A stretch of DNA of 10,323 nucleotides, from contig PXSC01000063.1 of the NCBI GenBank assembly GCA_003023535.1, positions 1 to 10,323 of the forward strand, written 5' to 3'. Source of the stretch: Halobacteriales archaeon QS_9_70_65. Its GTDB lineage: Archaea; Halobacteriota; Halobacteria; Halobacteriales; Haloarculaceae. The stretch's first letter is position 1. Every line of letters starts with the position of its first letter. This document shows positions 1-6,873 of the stretch, piece after piece. The notes below the pieces were generated by a model, which was not told the origin of the DNA, did not search any database, and saw only the letters and a program-made list of their open reading frames with translations. A program made the position numbers and the translations under genes.

Positions 1-754
1 CTGGATCACGCAGGCCAACTACCACGCCGGCGTCCGCTTTTTGAAGATCGAGCCGCCGGGCGAGGGCGAGGTGAACACGGGCGAGTGGCACCTCGCCGGT
101 CGTCGGGTCCGGGGCGGCAAAAGTGACCCCAATGAGTCCTCGTCCCTGCTCCTGTTCGACTCCATCAACCCCGAACGCACCGAGTTCGGCGATGTCGTCG
201 AGGAGAGCAAGGCCTACTACAGCAGTCACGTCGAGATACCGCCGGAGTCGGCCACGGACGACAACGCGTTCCCGAACTTCTGGGACGCCCGCTCGCTGAA
301 CGGCGTCACGTTCGGCGCCGGCCAGCACACCGGACTGTACGCCATCGCCGCCGATCCGATGACGGTGGGGACGCGGACGGCGGCGGACGTCTCCGTGACG
401 CGGACGGACGACGCCAGCGTGTTCACCAGCGGTCAGACCAACCGCATCGACTACTCCGTCCGGACGAACGAGGACGTGAAGATCCGCGACCGGCTGCCCA
501 ACGGCTGGGAGGTCACCGGCGGCGACGCGACCACGACCTACGACACCGGCGACGGCCTCGTCGTCGAGTTCGACGAGCCGGTGACGGCCCGCAGCGGCAG
601 CCGGTCGGTGTTCGTCACGGTCGACGGCGCCGCCGACGAGCAGGTCGGTCCGGTGCAGTTCAGCGTCGAGGCCGATCCCTCCCGCGGCGGCAAGGACTGG
701 GAGACCCTTGCGGACTCCGTCGAGACGCTGTTCGTCGCGCCGGTCTCGACCTGA
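1..754 (+). CDS. C-terminal part of an unrecognised, probably secreted protein (5' end outside window)
   Basis: The reading frame is open from base 2 to the TGA at 752-754, about 250 residues, with no start codon visible, so the gene begins upstream of the window. The first half has mixed aromatic and polar segments (YYSSHVEIPPESATDD; FPNFWDARSLNGVTFGAG) that I cannot assign to a family. The last ~120 residues alternate short beta-strand stretches with Asp/Thr-rich turns (SVTRTDDASVFTSGQTNR; VRDRLPNGWEV-like 'IRDRLPNGWEVTGGD'; SVFVTVDGA), the look of the Ig-like or beta-sandwich C-terminal domains found on haloarchaeal extracellular enzymes. That suggests export, but the signal peptide would be upstream. 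Composition is strongly acidic, as expected for a haloarchaeal protein. The coding call is firm; the function is unknown. Confidence 0.75.
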   Translation, partial: WITQANYHAGVRFLKIEPPGEGEVNTGEWHLAGRRVRGGKSDPNESSSLLLFDSINPERTEFGDVVEESKAYYSSHVEIPPESATDDNAFPNFWDARSLNGVTFGAGQHTGLYAIAADPMTVGTRTAADVSVTRTDDASVFTSGQTNRIDYSVRTNEDVKIRDRLPNGWEVTGGDATTTYDTGDGLVVEFDEPVTARSGSRSVFVTVDGAADEQVGPVQFSVEADPSRGGKDWETLADSVETLFVAPVST

Positions 755-865
755 GACCGGGCCGCGGGTCGCCGTCACGGTCCTCGATGCCGTCGTCGAT
801 TCGACGGACCGCCGCGTTCGGCGCTAACCGAGCATATTGTCCTCCCGACCTCGACCGGTTCTGAC

Positions 866-875
866 GCGCTTATCC
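866..875 (+). promoter_or_regulatory. Likely TATA-box region for the halocyanin gene
   Basis: A short AT-rich box (CTTAT at 869-873) lies in GC-rich DNA about 30 bases before the ATG at 901. This is the spacing expected for a leaderless or nearly leaderless haloarchaeal transcript. The rest of the gap from 755 to 900 holds no convincing gene; it contains a small palindrome (CGTCGATTCGACG, around 793-805) of no clear meaning. Confidence 0.4.
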
Positions 876-900
876 GGCTTCGCCTCCTACGAACACTCGG

Positions 901-1347
901 ATGAGCGACCTGAGCAGACGGCGGATTCTGCGCGGCGCGGGTGCGGCGCTGGCGGCCGGCGCAGTCGCCGGCTGTACCGGCGGTGACGGCGAGGGCGACG
1001 GGACCATCGACGGCCATCTCTCCGGCGCCAACAACTACGACGGCACGGTCGTCGACATGACCGGCGAGAGCGAGGTGACCGTCGCCGTCGGCGCCGACAA
1101 CGGACTCGCCTTCGACCCGGCGGCGGTCCGCGTCGACGCCGGCACGACGGTCACCTGGGGGTGGACCGGCCGGGGCGGCCGGCACAACGTCGTCGCCGCC
1201 GAGGAGTCGGCCTCGGAGTTCGAAAGCGACCTCGCCGGCGGGAAGGGGGTCACCTTCCGGCAGACCTTCGAGTCGGGGCCGCAGCTGTACTTCTGCAACC
1301 CCCACCGGGCCCAGGGGATGTACGGCGCCGTCGCGATCGCGGAGTGA
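901..1347 (+). CDS. Halocyanin-domain blue copper lipoprotein, Tat-exported
   Basis: A 148-residue type 1 copper protein, expected to carry electrons on the outer face of the membrane. The N-terminus has a twin-arginine motif (RRRILRG, residues 6-12), a short Ala-rich hydrophobic core, and a lipobox ending at Cys25 (AVAGC). The mature protein should therefore be Tat-exported and lipid-anchored. A short Gly/Asp linker follows, then a plastocyanin-like domain from about residue 55. The copper ligands read in the usual order: His95 (GGRHNVV), then Cys132, His135 and Met140 in the block YFCNPHRAQGM. The strand FDPAAVRVDAGTTVTW is typical of halocyanins. Length fits a single-domain family member. 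A TATA-like box precedes it and a T-run follows, so it is probably monocistronic. The redox partner cannot be read from the context. Confidence 0.93.
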   Translation: MSDLSRRRILRGAGAALAAGAVAGCTGGDGEGDGTIDGHLSGANNYDGTVVDMTGESEVTVAVGADNGLAFDPAAVRVDAGTTVTWGWTGRGGRHNVVAAEESASEFESDLAGGKGVTFRQTFESGPQLYFCNPHRAQGMYGAVAIAE

Positions 1348-1351
1348 CGCG

Positions 1352-1365
1352 CGGCGTTTTTTTCC
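1352..1365 (+). terminator. Oligo-T transcription terminator after halocyanin
   Basis: Seven consecutive T residues (1357-1363) stand in otherwise GC-rich DNA, 9 bases after the halocyanin stop. Oligo-T tracts are the usual intrinsic termination signal in archaea. No strong hairpin precedes it. Confidence 0.55.
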
Positions 1366-1386
1366 CGGGCGGCCGTACCGGGCGGC

Positions 1387-1819
1387 GTGAAGCGAGTGAC
1401 GGACCGGAGCTCGAACCCCTTCGGGATGCGGGCGCCGGGTGAGCCGGCGGTGTACGGCTACGGCGACGCGAACGCCGACTTCCACGTCGTCGGCGCCGAC
1501 GCCGACCGGCGACCCCGCCGACCTCGAGCGGTACCTCGACGCCGAGCTCCGGGCGATCAACGCCCACATCCTGCTGCCGGTCGGCGACGACGCCGTCTCG
1601 TACGTCCTCGAGGAGTTCACGACGCAGGCCCGGAAACTGCCCCACGACGCCGACGCGCTCCACGCCACGGAGGTTCGCGGCCGCGGCTTCCTCGTGGTGC
1701 CGGTCGGCGAGCCCGCCCGGTGGGAAGACGGCGACGAGACGGCGCTCCTCGACCGCCTGGAGTCGGTTCTCGGCGGCGACTACCGCCAGACGAAGGGCGT
1801 CGCCACGCGGGTCGGCTAG
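1387..1819 (+). pseudogene. Uracil-DNA glycosylase superfamily gene, internally deleted and frameshifted
   Basis: Two halves of one protein lie in different frames. The first, from GTG at 1387, reads MKRVTDRSSNPFGMR, then YGYGDANADFHVVG, the typical N-terminus of haloarchaeal uracil-DNA-glycosylase-superfamily proteins. At about 1490-1510 the homology jumps to the next frame, which reads TPTGDPADLERYLDAEL, ILLPVGDDAVSYVLEEF and LHATEVRGRGFLVVPVGEP, ending at TAG 1817-1819. In intact relatives, as I recall them, several dozen residues lie between these blocks, including the rest of the GDxPG-type motif and the central Asn-containing motif; those are absent here. Neither fragment should form an active glycosylase. 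The junction lies in a run of repeated CGCCGAC words, which could have mediated a deletion. The number of missing residues is an estimate from memory of the family. Confidence 0.75.
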
Positions 1820-2011
1820 TCGCCCTCGACCGCCACGTCGAACTGGTCGATGTCCCTGTCGTCGTCCGTGACGACCGTCGCGACGACGCGGCCGCGCTCG
1901 GCCAGCGTCGGAGTGAGCGTCCGTGAGAGGTAGCCCCACTCGGCTCGCCGTGCAGCAGGACAACGTCTTTACCGTCGTCGGCCACCGGAGCGCGCTCCTG
2001 CTTCCGTTCGG
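1816..2011 (-). pseudogene. Haloalkane dehalogenase-type alpha/beta hydrolase remnant, frameshifted
   Basis: Reading leftward, one frame gives DDGKDVVLLHGEP and the next frame gives WGYLSRTLTPTLAERGRVVA. Together they make the HGEPSWGYL-type oxyanion-hole region plus following helix of haloalkane dehalogenases and related hydrolases. Restoring one base at the Ser codon (plus-strand 1939-1940, where only two of three bases remain) rejoins them exactly. After the RVVA strand the expected continuation (PDLxGFGxSDKP and the nucleophile Asp) is missing. The frame instead ends with TDDDRDIDQFDVAVEGD and a TAG at 1818-1816. That tail does not look like this family; it resembles the C-terminus of FxLYD-type secreted proteins, though only weakly. 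The stop overlaps the stop of the uracil-DNA glycosylase remnant on the other strand. The right-hand limit is uncertain; the frame stays open to 2072, but that part overlaps the promoter region of the next gene. Confidence 0.65.
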
Positions 2012-2054
2012 CAAGGTATCGTCGCCGGACCCACGACAGCGGGTACCATCGCCC

Positions 2055-2070
2055 GGAGAAGCCTACTTGC
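2055..2070 (+). promoter_or_regulatory. Likely BRE/TATA region for the VOC gene
   Basis: A purine-rich stretch (GGAGAAG) is followed by CCTACTTG, centred about 28 bases before the ATG at 2093. The arrangement resembles the boxes in front of the two tatA genes in this window (CCTATAATC and CCTACAAG). A leaderless start at 2093 is implied. Confidence 0.4.
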
Positions 2071-2092
2071 ACCTCCGGACCGTACGTCGAGT

Positions 2093-2701
2093 ATGGAACA
2101 TAGCCCCGAACACGACGTCACCGCAGAGCGGCCCGACAGTCCGGTCCACCTGGCCGGCACCGACCACATGACGGTGATGGGCGGCGACGCCGCCAGCACC
2201 ATCGCCTTCTACCGGGACCTGCTCGGGATGCCGCTCGTCCTCGAGCAGCCGAATCTCGACGCGCCGGAGCTGACGCACCTGTTCTTCGATACCGGCGACG
2301 GCCGGGTTCTCACCTTCTTCGTCGGCGAGGACCGCCAGCCCCGGCCCCACCGCGGCCCCGGCAACGTCCATCACCTGGCGTTTTCCATCGCGTCCGGCGA
2401 GTTCGACGACACGAAGGCCGCCCTGGAGAACGCGGGCTACGGCTTCAACGAGTTCGACCGCGGGGCCTTCCACTCGCTGTACACCCAGGACCCCTCGGGG
2501 CTCGTCGTCGAGCTGGTCGTCGAGAAGTACGAGATTCCGGACGACCGCCGCGGCGAGGTGCTAGCGCTGGCCCACGAGCGGCGCGTCGAAGCCGGCGCCG
2601 GCTTCGTCGACGACGAGCACATGCAGGCGGCCCTCGAGGAACTGGGCCTGGACCCGACGCCCGAATTCGAGGCCGACGCGCCGACCGGGACCGGGGTCTG
2701 A
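2093..2701 (+). CDS. VOC superfamily protein (glyoxalase / ring-cleavage dioxygenase fold)
   Basis: A 202-residue protein containing one vicinal-oxygen-chelate domain at about residues 18-147. The first beta-alpha-beta-beta-beta module begins LAGTDHMTVMG and contains the helix TIAFYRDLLGMPLV. The second begins NVHHLAFSI and ends YTQDPSGLVVELVVE. Candidate metal ligands are His25, His93 or His94, and Glu140, in the positions normal for the family. About 55 residues follow the domain, charged and probably helical (RRGEVLALAHERRVEAGAGF; HMQAALEELGL), an extension seen in some haloarchaeal VOC proteins. The substrate cannot be told from sequence; glyoxalase-like and extradiol-dioxygenase-like activities are both possible. 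It stands alone, with 173 bases before the next gene and no shared operon signal. Confidence 0.85.
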   Translation: MEHSPEHDVTAERPDSPVHLAGTDHMTVMGGDAASTIAFYRDLLGMPLVLEQPNLDAPELTHLFFDTGDGRVLTFFVGEDRQPRPHRGPGNVHHLAFSIASGEFDDTKAALENAGYGFNEFDRGAFHSLYTQDPSGLVVELVVEKYEIPDDRRGEVLALAHERRVEAGAGFVDDEHMQAALEELGLDPTPEFEADAPTGTGV

Positions 2702-2874
2702 CTGCCCCGGGGACCGACCCGACCGACACAGATAGACGAACGACAATAACGTGGCGCGGGCACCGCCCTGCTCCGACGTGAGCGGCGAACCGTCTGGGCC
2801 CGAGTCGTATGCGATGCCCTCTCGGGCGACGGAAACACTGATGATACGTGTCGGCGTAACCCCATCGTTCTCCG

Positions 2875-3645
2875 ATGAGCGACCTCCGACGCGAGAACCG
2901 AGCGCTGTGGAACGAGTGGAGCGACGACTTCCAGGCGCTGTGGAACGCCGACACCGCCGAGGGCGGCCTGCCGCCCGTGCCCTCGCCGTTCGACCCGGGC
3001 GCCCCCGGCGGTCGCCAGCCCGAGGTACTCGAGTCCGTCAAGGGCGAGGCGTACGTCGAGTTGGGCTGTGGCGGCGGCCAGGGCAGTATCGGCACCGCCG
3101 AACTCGGCGCCGACCCGGTCGTCGGCGTCGACTTCTCCGGCGAACAGCTCCGGCACGCCCGGCAGCTGCGCGACCTTTACGGCGTCGACGCCCGGTTTCT
3201 GCAGGGCGACCTGACGGACCTCCCGCTGGCCGACGACGCCTTCGAGGTCGCCTCCTCGGAGGGCGCCTACCAGATGGTCGCCGACCTCGAGGGGGCGTTC
3301 CGGGAGGCCCACCGGGTGCTCCGCAAGGGCGGCGTCTTCGTCCTCAGCGTGCCGCACCCACTCTACGAAGTGCTCGACGCCGAGGCGGGGACCTTCGAGA
3401 AGGACTACCTCGGCGACGACCGCCGCCGCATCACCATCGACGAGGCCTACGACGCCGAGATGGTGGTCTTCGACCGGACGGTCGCGGACCTCCACGACGC
3501 CCTGGTCGAGGCCGGCTTCGAGGTCCGACGGCTGCTGGAGACGAGACACCATCGCGCCGAGGACGAGGACCCGGCCGACAGCGATCTACCCGAACTGCTG
3601 TGGAAGGTGCCCGGGAGCGTCCGGTTCTGGGCGGTCGCGGCCTGA
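2875..3645 (+). CDS. Class I SAM-dependent methyltransferase
   Basis: A 256-residue methyltransferase of the UbiE/Methyltransf_11 type. Motif I (YVELGCGGGQGSIG, residues 60-73) binds the SAM methionine and ribose side. The acidic residue at the end of strand 2 is Asp86 (VVGVDFSGEQL), and motif II is GDLTDLPLADDAFE (111-124). The post-motif AFREAHRVLRKGGVFVLSVPHP (141-162) includes strand 5. The N-terminal segment ENRALWNEWSDDFQALWN is a common cap in small-molecule methyltransferases of haloarchaea. The C-terminal half (VADLHDALVEAGFEVRRLLE) also fits the fold. The acceptor substrate is unknown. A weak TATA-like GATAC (2843-2848) lies about 30 bases upstream of the ATG; the 173-base gap from the VOC gene holds nothing else I can support. 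The gene converges on the S15 hydrolase with only 7 bases between the stops. Confidence 0.88.
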   Translation: MSDLRRENRALWNEWSDDFQALWNADTAEGGLPPVPSPFDPGAPGGRQPEVLESVKGEAYVELGCGGGQGSIGTAELGADPVVGVDFSGEQLRHARQLRDLYGVDARFLQGDLTDLPLADDAFEVASSEGAYQMVADLEGAFREAHRVLRKGGVFVLSVPHPLYEVLDAEAGTFEKDYLGDDRRRITIDEAYDAEMVVFDRTVADLHDALVEAGFEVRRLLETRHHRAEDEDPADSDLPELLWKVPGSVRFWAVAA

Positions 3646-3652
3646 GAGATCG

Positions 3653-5530
3653 TCAGGAGTCGGACCCGGCCGGCGGCGCCACCGGGACGTTGACGCGGCT
3701 GCCCTCGGAGCCGCAGACGATCCGGACGTCGCCGCCCTGCTCGGAGCCGAGCGTGCCGCCGGCGGCGTTGGACACCCTGAACGCGAGCCGGTGGCCCTCC
3801 GGGATGACGACGTCGGTGTACAGCGAGCCGAACGCCACTTCCTCGAGGGCGCCCGGCGACAGCGGCTCGCCGTCGTGGGGGATCGACAGTCCACGCATCG
3901 GGACGGTGTCGCGGTACCACGCCCGGACCCAGGCGTAGCTGAACAGCAGCGGCGCCTCGCGGTCGGGCGTCATCGTCGTCGTGGCGTCGTCGCCCGGCTC
4001 GGCGTCCGGCGGCACGTCGAGTATCTCGACGGCGACGGTGGCGTCCGTCCCGTCGGCGATGATGCCGAGCTCGAAGCCGAACTGCCCGGAGACGCGAGTG
4101 TCGGAGTCGAAGGGGTCCGTGACGAACGTCCGGGAGTCGGGCGCCGAGGACTGCGGCCCGTCGGCGTAAGCCGCCACCCCGCCCGGGGCGCCGCCCTCGG
4201 AGGCACCGCCGTCCGGCCCGAGGTACAGCGTCAGGTCCTCCTCGCTTGCGGGGTAGGAGCCGCCGTCGCGCCACCCGCCGTCGGCGCCCTGGACCTCGTA
4301 GGTCGGGTCGATCTGGGCGCCAGCCTCCACGTTCTTGAGGTACTGGCAGAACCACCGGTGGACGGCCTCGACGTATCTGTCCTGGAACGGATAGAGGTTG
4401 GAGCCGCCCTCCTCGGGGTCGCGGGGGTCGTGTGGGTCGGTGTGGCCGTCGTTGAACAGCCACAGCTTCTTCGGCAGGTCGTCCGGAAGCCGCTCCCAGA
4501 GGTAGCCGATGTTGTGGGTCTTGACGTTGTAGTCGAACAGCCCGTGGATGACGAACGTCGGCGTGTTGAACAGGCCGGCGCTCTTGGTGAACGACCGCTC
4601 CCGCCAGAACTCGTCGGTGGCGTCCTGGTAGGGTGAGGCGTGGCCCGCCGAGACGGCCGCCCCGAAGGTGCCCATGCAGGCCTTCCGCTCGAGGACGTGC
4701 AGCGCGTAGCGGTCGTCGTCGGTGTAAGCGTTCTGCGTGTCGCCGGCGGCCAGGTACTCGGTGAACAGCGACGGCGTAATCAGCGACTGGCCGGCGATCT
4801 GGGCGCCGTTGACGAACGCGTAGTCGTACCATCGGCCGATGGCCCGGATGGGGATGATGGCCTGCAGGGCCTCCGGGTTGCGGCCGGTCTGGGGCTGTTC
4901 GGCCGCCGCGCCGATCGCGATGGTGCCGTCGTAGGAGCCGCCGGTCATGCCGACGGCGCCGTTGGACCACTCCGTTTCGACGAGGTAATCGACGACGTCG
5001 ACGGCGTCGTACACTTCGTCGCGGTCACCGTACACCTGACAGCCCGAGGAGTTGCGGGTCCCACGGAGGTCCATCAGCGCGACGGCGTATCCCCGCGGCA
5101 CGAAGTACTCGTCGTACCACTCCGGGAATGGAACCGTCTCGCCGTCGCCGGAGAACAGCGGCGCCCCCGGCGAGGTGGGGTACTCCGGGCCCTCTTGTGG
5201 TTCCTTGAACTCGCCCTTCCAGCCACGGCCCAACGTATTGTAGTACGGCGAGACGACCATGACCGTCGGCACCTCCTCGTCGGTGTCCGGCCGAATGATG
5301 TCGACCCATATCTCGGCGCCCGTCCGGGTCTCGATCTGCTCGTACTCCCGAACGGCGTCGTCGTAGTCGAACCGCTCGGGGTCGACCTCGTCCATGTCGG
5401 GCTTCGGCCCCTCCCGCCGCGGGTCGGCGGCGGTGACGCCGGCCGACAGCGGTAGCGTCGAGGCCGCACCGAAGGCGGTTGCACCCCGCAGTATCGAGCG
5501 CCGGGACAGGTCCGTGTCTCGCTGACGCAT
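3653..5530 (-). CDS. Tat-exported S15/CocE-type alpha/beta hydrolase (X-Pro dipeptidyl-peptidase-like)
   Basis: A 625-residue protein when started at the ATG at 5530. The frame is open further upstream, but this ATG puts a clean twin-arginine signal (LSRRSILRG, residues 8-16, then an Ala/Gly-rich core) at the N-terminus. Residues ~65-400 form the alpha/beta hydrolase domain: a VMVVSPYYNTLGRG strand, then GYAVALMDLRGTRNSSG, the nucleophile elbow GMTGGSYDGTIA with Ser199, and the probable acid in FVIHGLFDYNV (Asp333). The likely catalytic His363 is in LWLFNDGHTDPHD. The C-terminal ~200 residues (LTLYLGPDGG; FDSDTRVSGQFG; FRVSNAAGGT) form the jelly-roll domain of the X-Pro dipeptidyl-peptidase C-terminal family. 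Family members are peptidases, ester or amide hydrolases; this one should act outside the cell, but the substrate cannot be inferred. Length and domain order are normal. Confidence 0.9.
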   Translation of the reverse strand: MRQRDTDLSRRSILRGATAFGAASTLPLSAGVTAADPRREGPKPDMDEVDPERFDYDDAVREYEQIETRTGAEIWVDIIRPDTDEEVPTVMVVSPYYNTLGRGWKGEFKEPQEGPEYPTSPGAPLFSGDGETVPFPEWYDEYFVPRGYAVALMDLRGTRNSSGCQVYGDRDEVYDAVDVVDYLVETEWSNGAVGMTGGSYDGTIAIGAAAEQPQTGRNPEALQAIIPIRAIGRWYDYAFVNGAQIAGQSLITPSLFTEYLAAGDTQNAYTDDDRYALHVLERKACMGTFGAAVSAGHASPYQDATDEFWRERSFTKSAGLFNTPTFVIHGLFDYNVKTHNIGYLWERLPDDLPKKLWLFNDGHTDPHDPRDPEEGGSNLYPFQDRYVEAVHRWFCQYLKNVEAGAQIDPTYEVQGADGGWRDGGSYPASEEDLTLYLGPDGGASEGGAPGGVAAYADGPQSSAPDSRTFVTDPFDSDTRVSGQFGFELGIIADGTDATVAVEILDVPPDAEPGDDATTTMTPDREAPLLFSYAWVRAWYRDTVPMRGLSIPHDGEPLSPGALEEVAFGSLYTDVVIPEGHRLAFRVSNAAGGTLGSEQGGDVRIVCGSEGSRVNVPVAPPAGSDS

Positions 5531-5551
5531 GGCTACCCCTGGCAGGAGCAC

Positions 5552-5590
5552 CCACAAGTAGATTCCGACGTCCGGCGGTACTAAACATAG
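5552..5590 (-). promoter_or_regulatory. Candidate promoter region for the S15 hydrolase
   Basis: On the minus strand two AT-rich boxes precede the ATG: TCTACTT (5556-5562, about 29 bases away) and GTTTAGTA (5579-5586, about 52 bases away). The nearer one fits leaderless initiation; the farther one looks more like a TATA box and would give a leader of about 25 bases. I cannot choose between them. Confidence 0.3.
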
Positions 5591-5625
5591 CCGAAAGGCC
5601 GCCGCCTCCCGGCGGTACACACGGT

Positions 5626-5673
5626 CGCGCCGGACGGCGACTGAAACGGCGCGCCGGACGGCGACCGGAACGA
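5626..5673. repeat. 24-base imperfect tandem duplication in the divergent promoter region
   Basis: Two adjacent 24-base units (5626-5649 and 5650-5673) begin with the same 16 bases (CGCGCCGGACGGCGAC) and differ at only three positions in the last eight (TGAAACGG against CGGAACGA). They lie between the divergent S15 hydrolase and metallo-hydrolase genes, directly upstream of the candidate promoter of the latter. They might be a duplicated operator or a neutral slippage product. Confidence 0.8.
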
Positions 5674-5682
5674 AAGGCTTTG
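5670..5682 (+). promoter_or_regulatory. Candidate promoter for the leader ORF and metallo-hydrolase
   Basis: A BRE-like purine tract (ACGAAAG) is followed by GCTTTG, centred about 29 bases before the ATG at 5707. The spacing points to transcription starting at or very near that ATG rather than at the GTG of the large gene 59 bases further on. Confidence 0.4.
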
Positions 5683-5706
5683 CTGCCGGGCGCCCACGTC
5701 CCTGAT

Positions 5707-5769
5707 ATGAACGACACGGACGTCGAACGGCGGTTCCGCGGGCGCCTACGGGGGGCGAATCGAGCGTGA
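5707..5769 (+). CDS. 20-codon leader ORF overlapping the metallo-hydrolase start
   Basis: ATG at 5707 opens a 20-residue frame (MNDTDVERRFRGRLRGANRA) that stops at TGA 5767-5769. The stop overlaps the GTG start of the next gene in the sequence GTGA, a classic arrangement for translational coupling. A promoter-like box lies at the right distance for this ATG. The peptide is basic (six Arg) and resembles nothing I know. It may be a coupling leader with no function as a peptide, or the whole transcript may begin closer to the large gene and the ORF may be chance. Confidence 0.35.
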   Translation: MNDTDVERRFRGRLRGANRA

Positions 5770-6797
5770 CCGACCTCGGCCTCGGCTTCGGCCTCGAGGT
5801 GGTGTCGCTCGGCAACCGCGCCTTCGAGGGGGACAATAACAGTTACCTGATCGATACGGAGGAGACGACGCTAATCGACACGGGCGTCGCCGTCGAGGCG
5901 ACCCGTCGGCAGCTGCGGGCGGGGCTCGACGCCCGCGGGCTCGGCTTCGCCGACGTCGATCGGGTGCTTCTGACCCACCACCACGCCGACCACGTCGGGC
6001 TGGCCGGCGAGATCCAGGCCGCAAGCGGCTGTCCGGTCCACGTCCACGAGGCCGACGCCCCGCTGGTCGCAGGGAAGCCGGCGGCGACGGACGCCGCCGA
6101 GGACCGGCTCCGCGACCGCATCGACGCGTGGGGGATGCCCGACCCGAAGCGGGAGGAGCTGCTGACCTTCCTCGACGCCACCGACGGCATCGGCGGCGAG
6201 CCGCCCGAGGTGACGCCGTTCGAGAACGGAGCGACGTTCGACGTCGGCGGCGTCGAACTGGAGGCCGTCCACCTGCCGGGCCACGCCGCCGGCCTCGCGG
6301 GTTTCGCCTTCGACGGCCGGGACGGCGAGGAGTTGTTCAGCGGCGACGCACTGCTGCCGTACTACACGCCGAACGTCGGCGGCGCCGACACGCGGGTCGA
6401 CGGTGCGCTGGCGAAGTACCTCGACACCCTCGCCGCGGTCGCCGAGCGGGGCTACACCCGCGCGTGGCCGGGCCACCGCGGCCCGATCATCGACCCGCCC
6501 GGTCGAGCGACGGACATCGTCGCCCACCACCGTCGACGCACCAAGCGCGTGCTCGAGATTCTCTCGGACGGCCCGGCGACACCGTGGGCGGTGTCCGACG
6601 AACTGTTCGGGTCGCTGTCGGACATCCACGTCCTCCACGGCCCCGGCGAGGCCTTCGCCCACCTCGAACACCTCGAAGCGGGGGACATCGTCGGCCGCGC
6701 CGGCCCCGAGGGGCGGCGATTCGAGCGGCTGGTCGACGACCCCGACGTGACACGACTGTTCCCCGATCTTCCGGCGTCGCCGCGGCACGGTCGGTGA
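5766..6797 (+). CDS. MBL-fold metallo-hydrolase with C-terminal winged-helix extension
   Basis: A 343-residue metallo-beta-lactamase-fold protein starting at GTG 5766. The N-terminus GLEVVSLGNRAFEGDNNSYLID is the usual first strand pair. The metal-binding signature THHHADH gives His71, His73, Asp75 and His76; the later ligands are His173 (PGHAAG), Asp194 (SGDALL) and His237 (WPGHRGP). The set for two zinc ions is therefore complete. The last ~100 residues (HHRRRTKRVLEILSDGPATPWAVSDELFG; FAHLEHLEAGDIV) look like the helical winged-helix extension of LACTB2-like members. That subgroup includes nucleases and thioesterase-like hydrolases, so the substrate is uncertain. No in-frame ATG exists near the start; the GTG overlaps the stop of a 20-codon leader ORF, which supports coupled initiation. 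A 76-base gap separates it from the next gene. Confidence 0.9.
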   Translation: MTDLGLGFGLEVVSLGNRAFEGDNNSYLIDTEETTLIDTGVAVEATRRQLRAGLDARGLGFADVDRVLLTHHHADHVGLAGEIQAASGCPVHVHEADAPLVAGKPAATDAAEDRLRDRIDAWGMPDPKREELLTFLDATDGIGGEPPEVTPFENGATFDVGGVELEAVHLPGHAAGLAGFAFDGRDGEELFSGDALLPYYTPNVGGADTRVDGALAKYLDTLAAVAERGYTRAWPGHRGPIIDPPGRATDIVAHHRRRTKRVLEILSDGPATPWAVSDELFGSLSDIHVLHGPGEAFAHLEHLEAGDIVGRAGPEGRRFERLVDDPDVTRLFPDLPASPRHGR

Positions 6798-6842
6798 CGA
6801 GGCCCGGACGTCCGTGCGGCAGGGGCACACGACCGGCCGAGG

Positions 6843-6850
6843 GATTAAAC
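6843..6850 (+). promoter_or_regulatory. TATA box of the winged-helix gene
   Basis: GATTAAAC is centred about 27 bases before the ATG at 6874, ideal spacing for a leaderless haloarchaeal start. It also supports this ATG over an upstream in-frame ATG-less extension beginning at 6814. Confidence 0.5.
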
Positions 6851-6873
6851 GACGGCCGCCGTTGTATACGAAC

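Noticed and set aside
775..1668. Long minus-strand reading frame opposite halocyanin and the uracil-DNA glycosylase remnant
   Set aside because: It is Arg/Ala/Gly-rich with no recognisable motif, and it lies antisense to a clear halocyanin gene; such frames are common shadows in GC-rich DNA.
2437..3552. 371-codon minus-strand frame opposite the VOC and methyltransferase genes
   Set aside because: No coherent domain; both plus-strand genes have conserved motifs and promoter-like boxes.
3447..4970. 507-codon minus-strand frame inside the S15 hydrolase region
   Set aside because: It is in another frame of the same strand, extremely Arg-rich, and the overlapping frame has the full catalytic motifs and acidic composition of the real gene.
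5531..5836. Upstream in-frame extension of the S15 hydrolase by 102 codons
   Set aside because: It would bury the twin-arginine signal internally, cross the divergent promoter region and overlap the metallo-hydrolase; the added sequence is basic and low in acidic residues.
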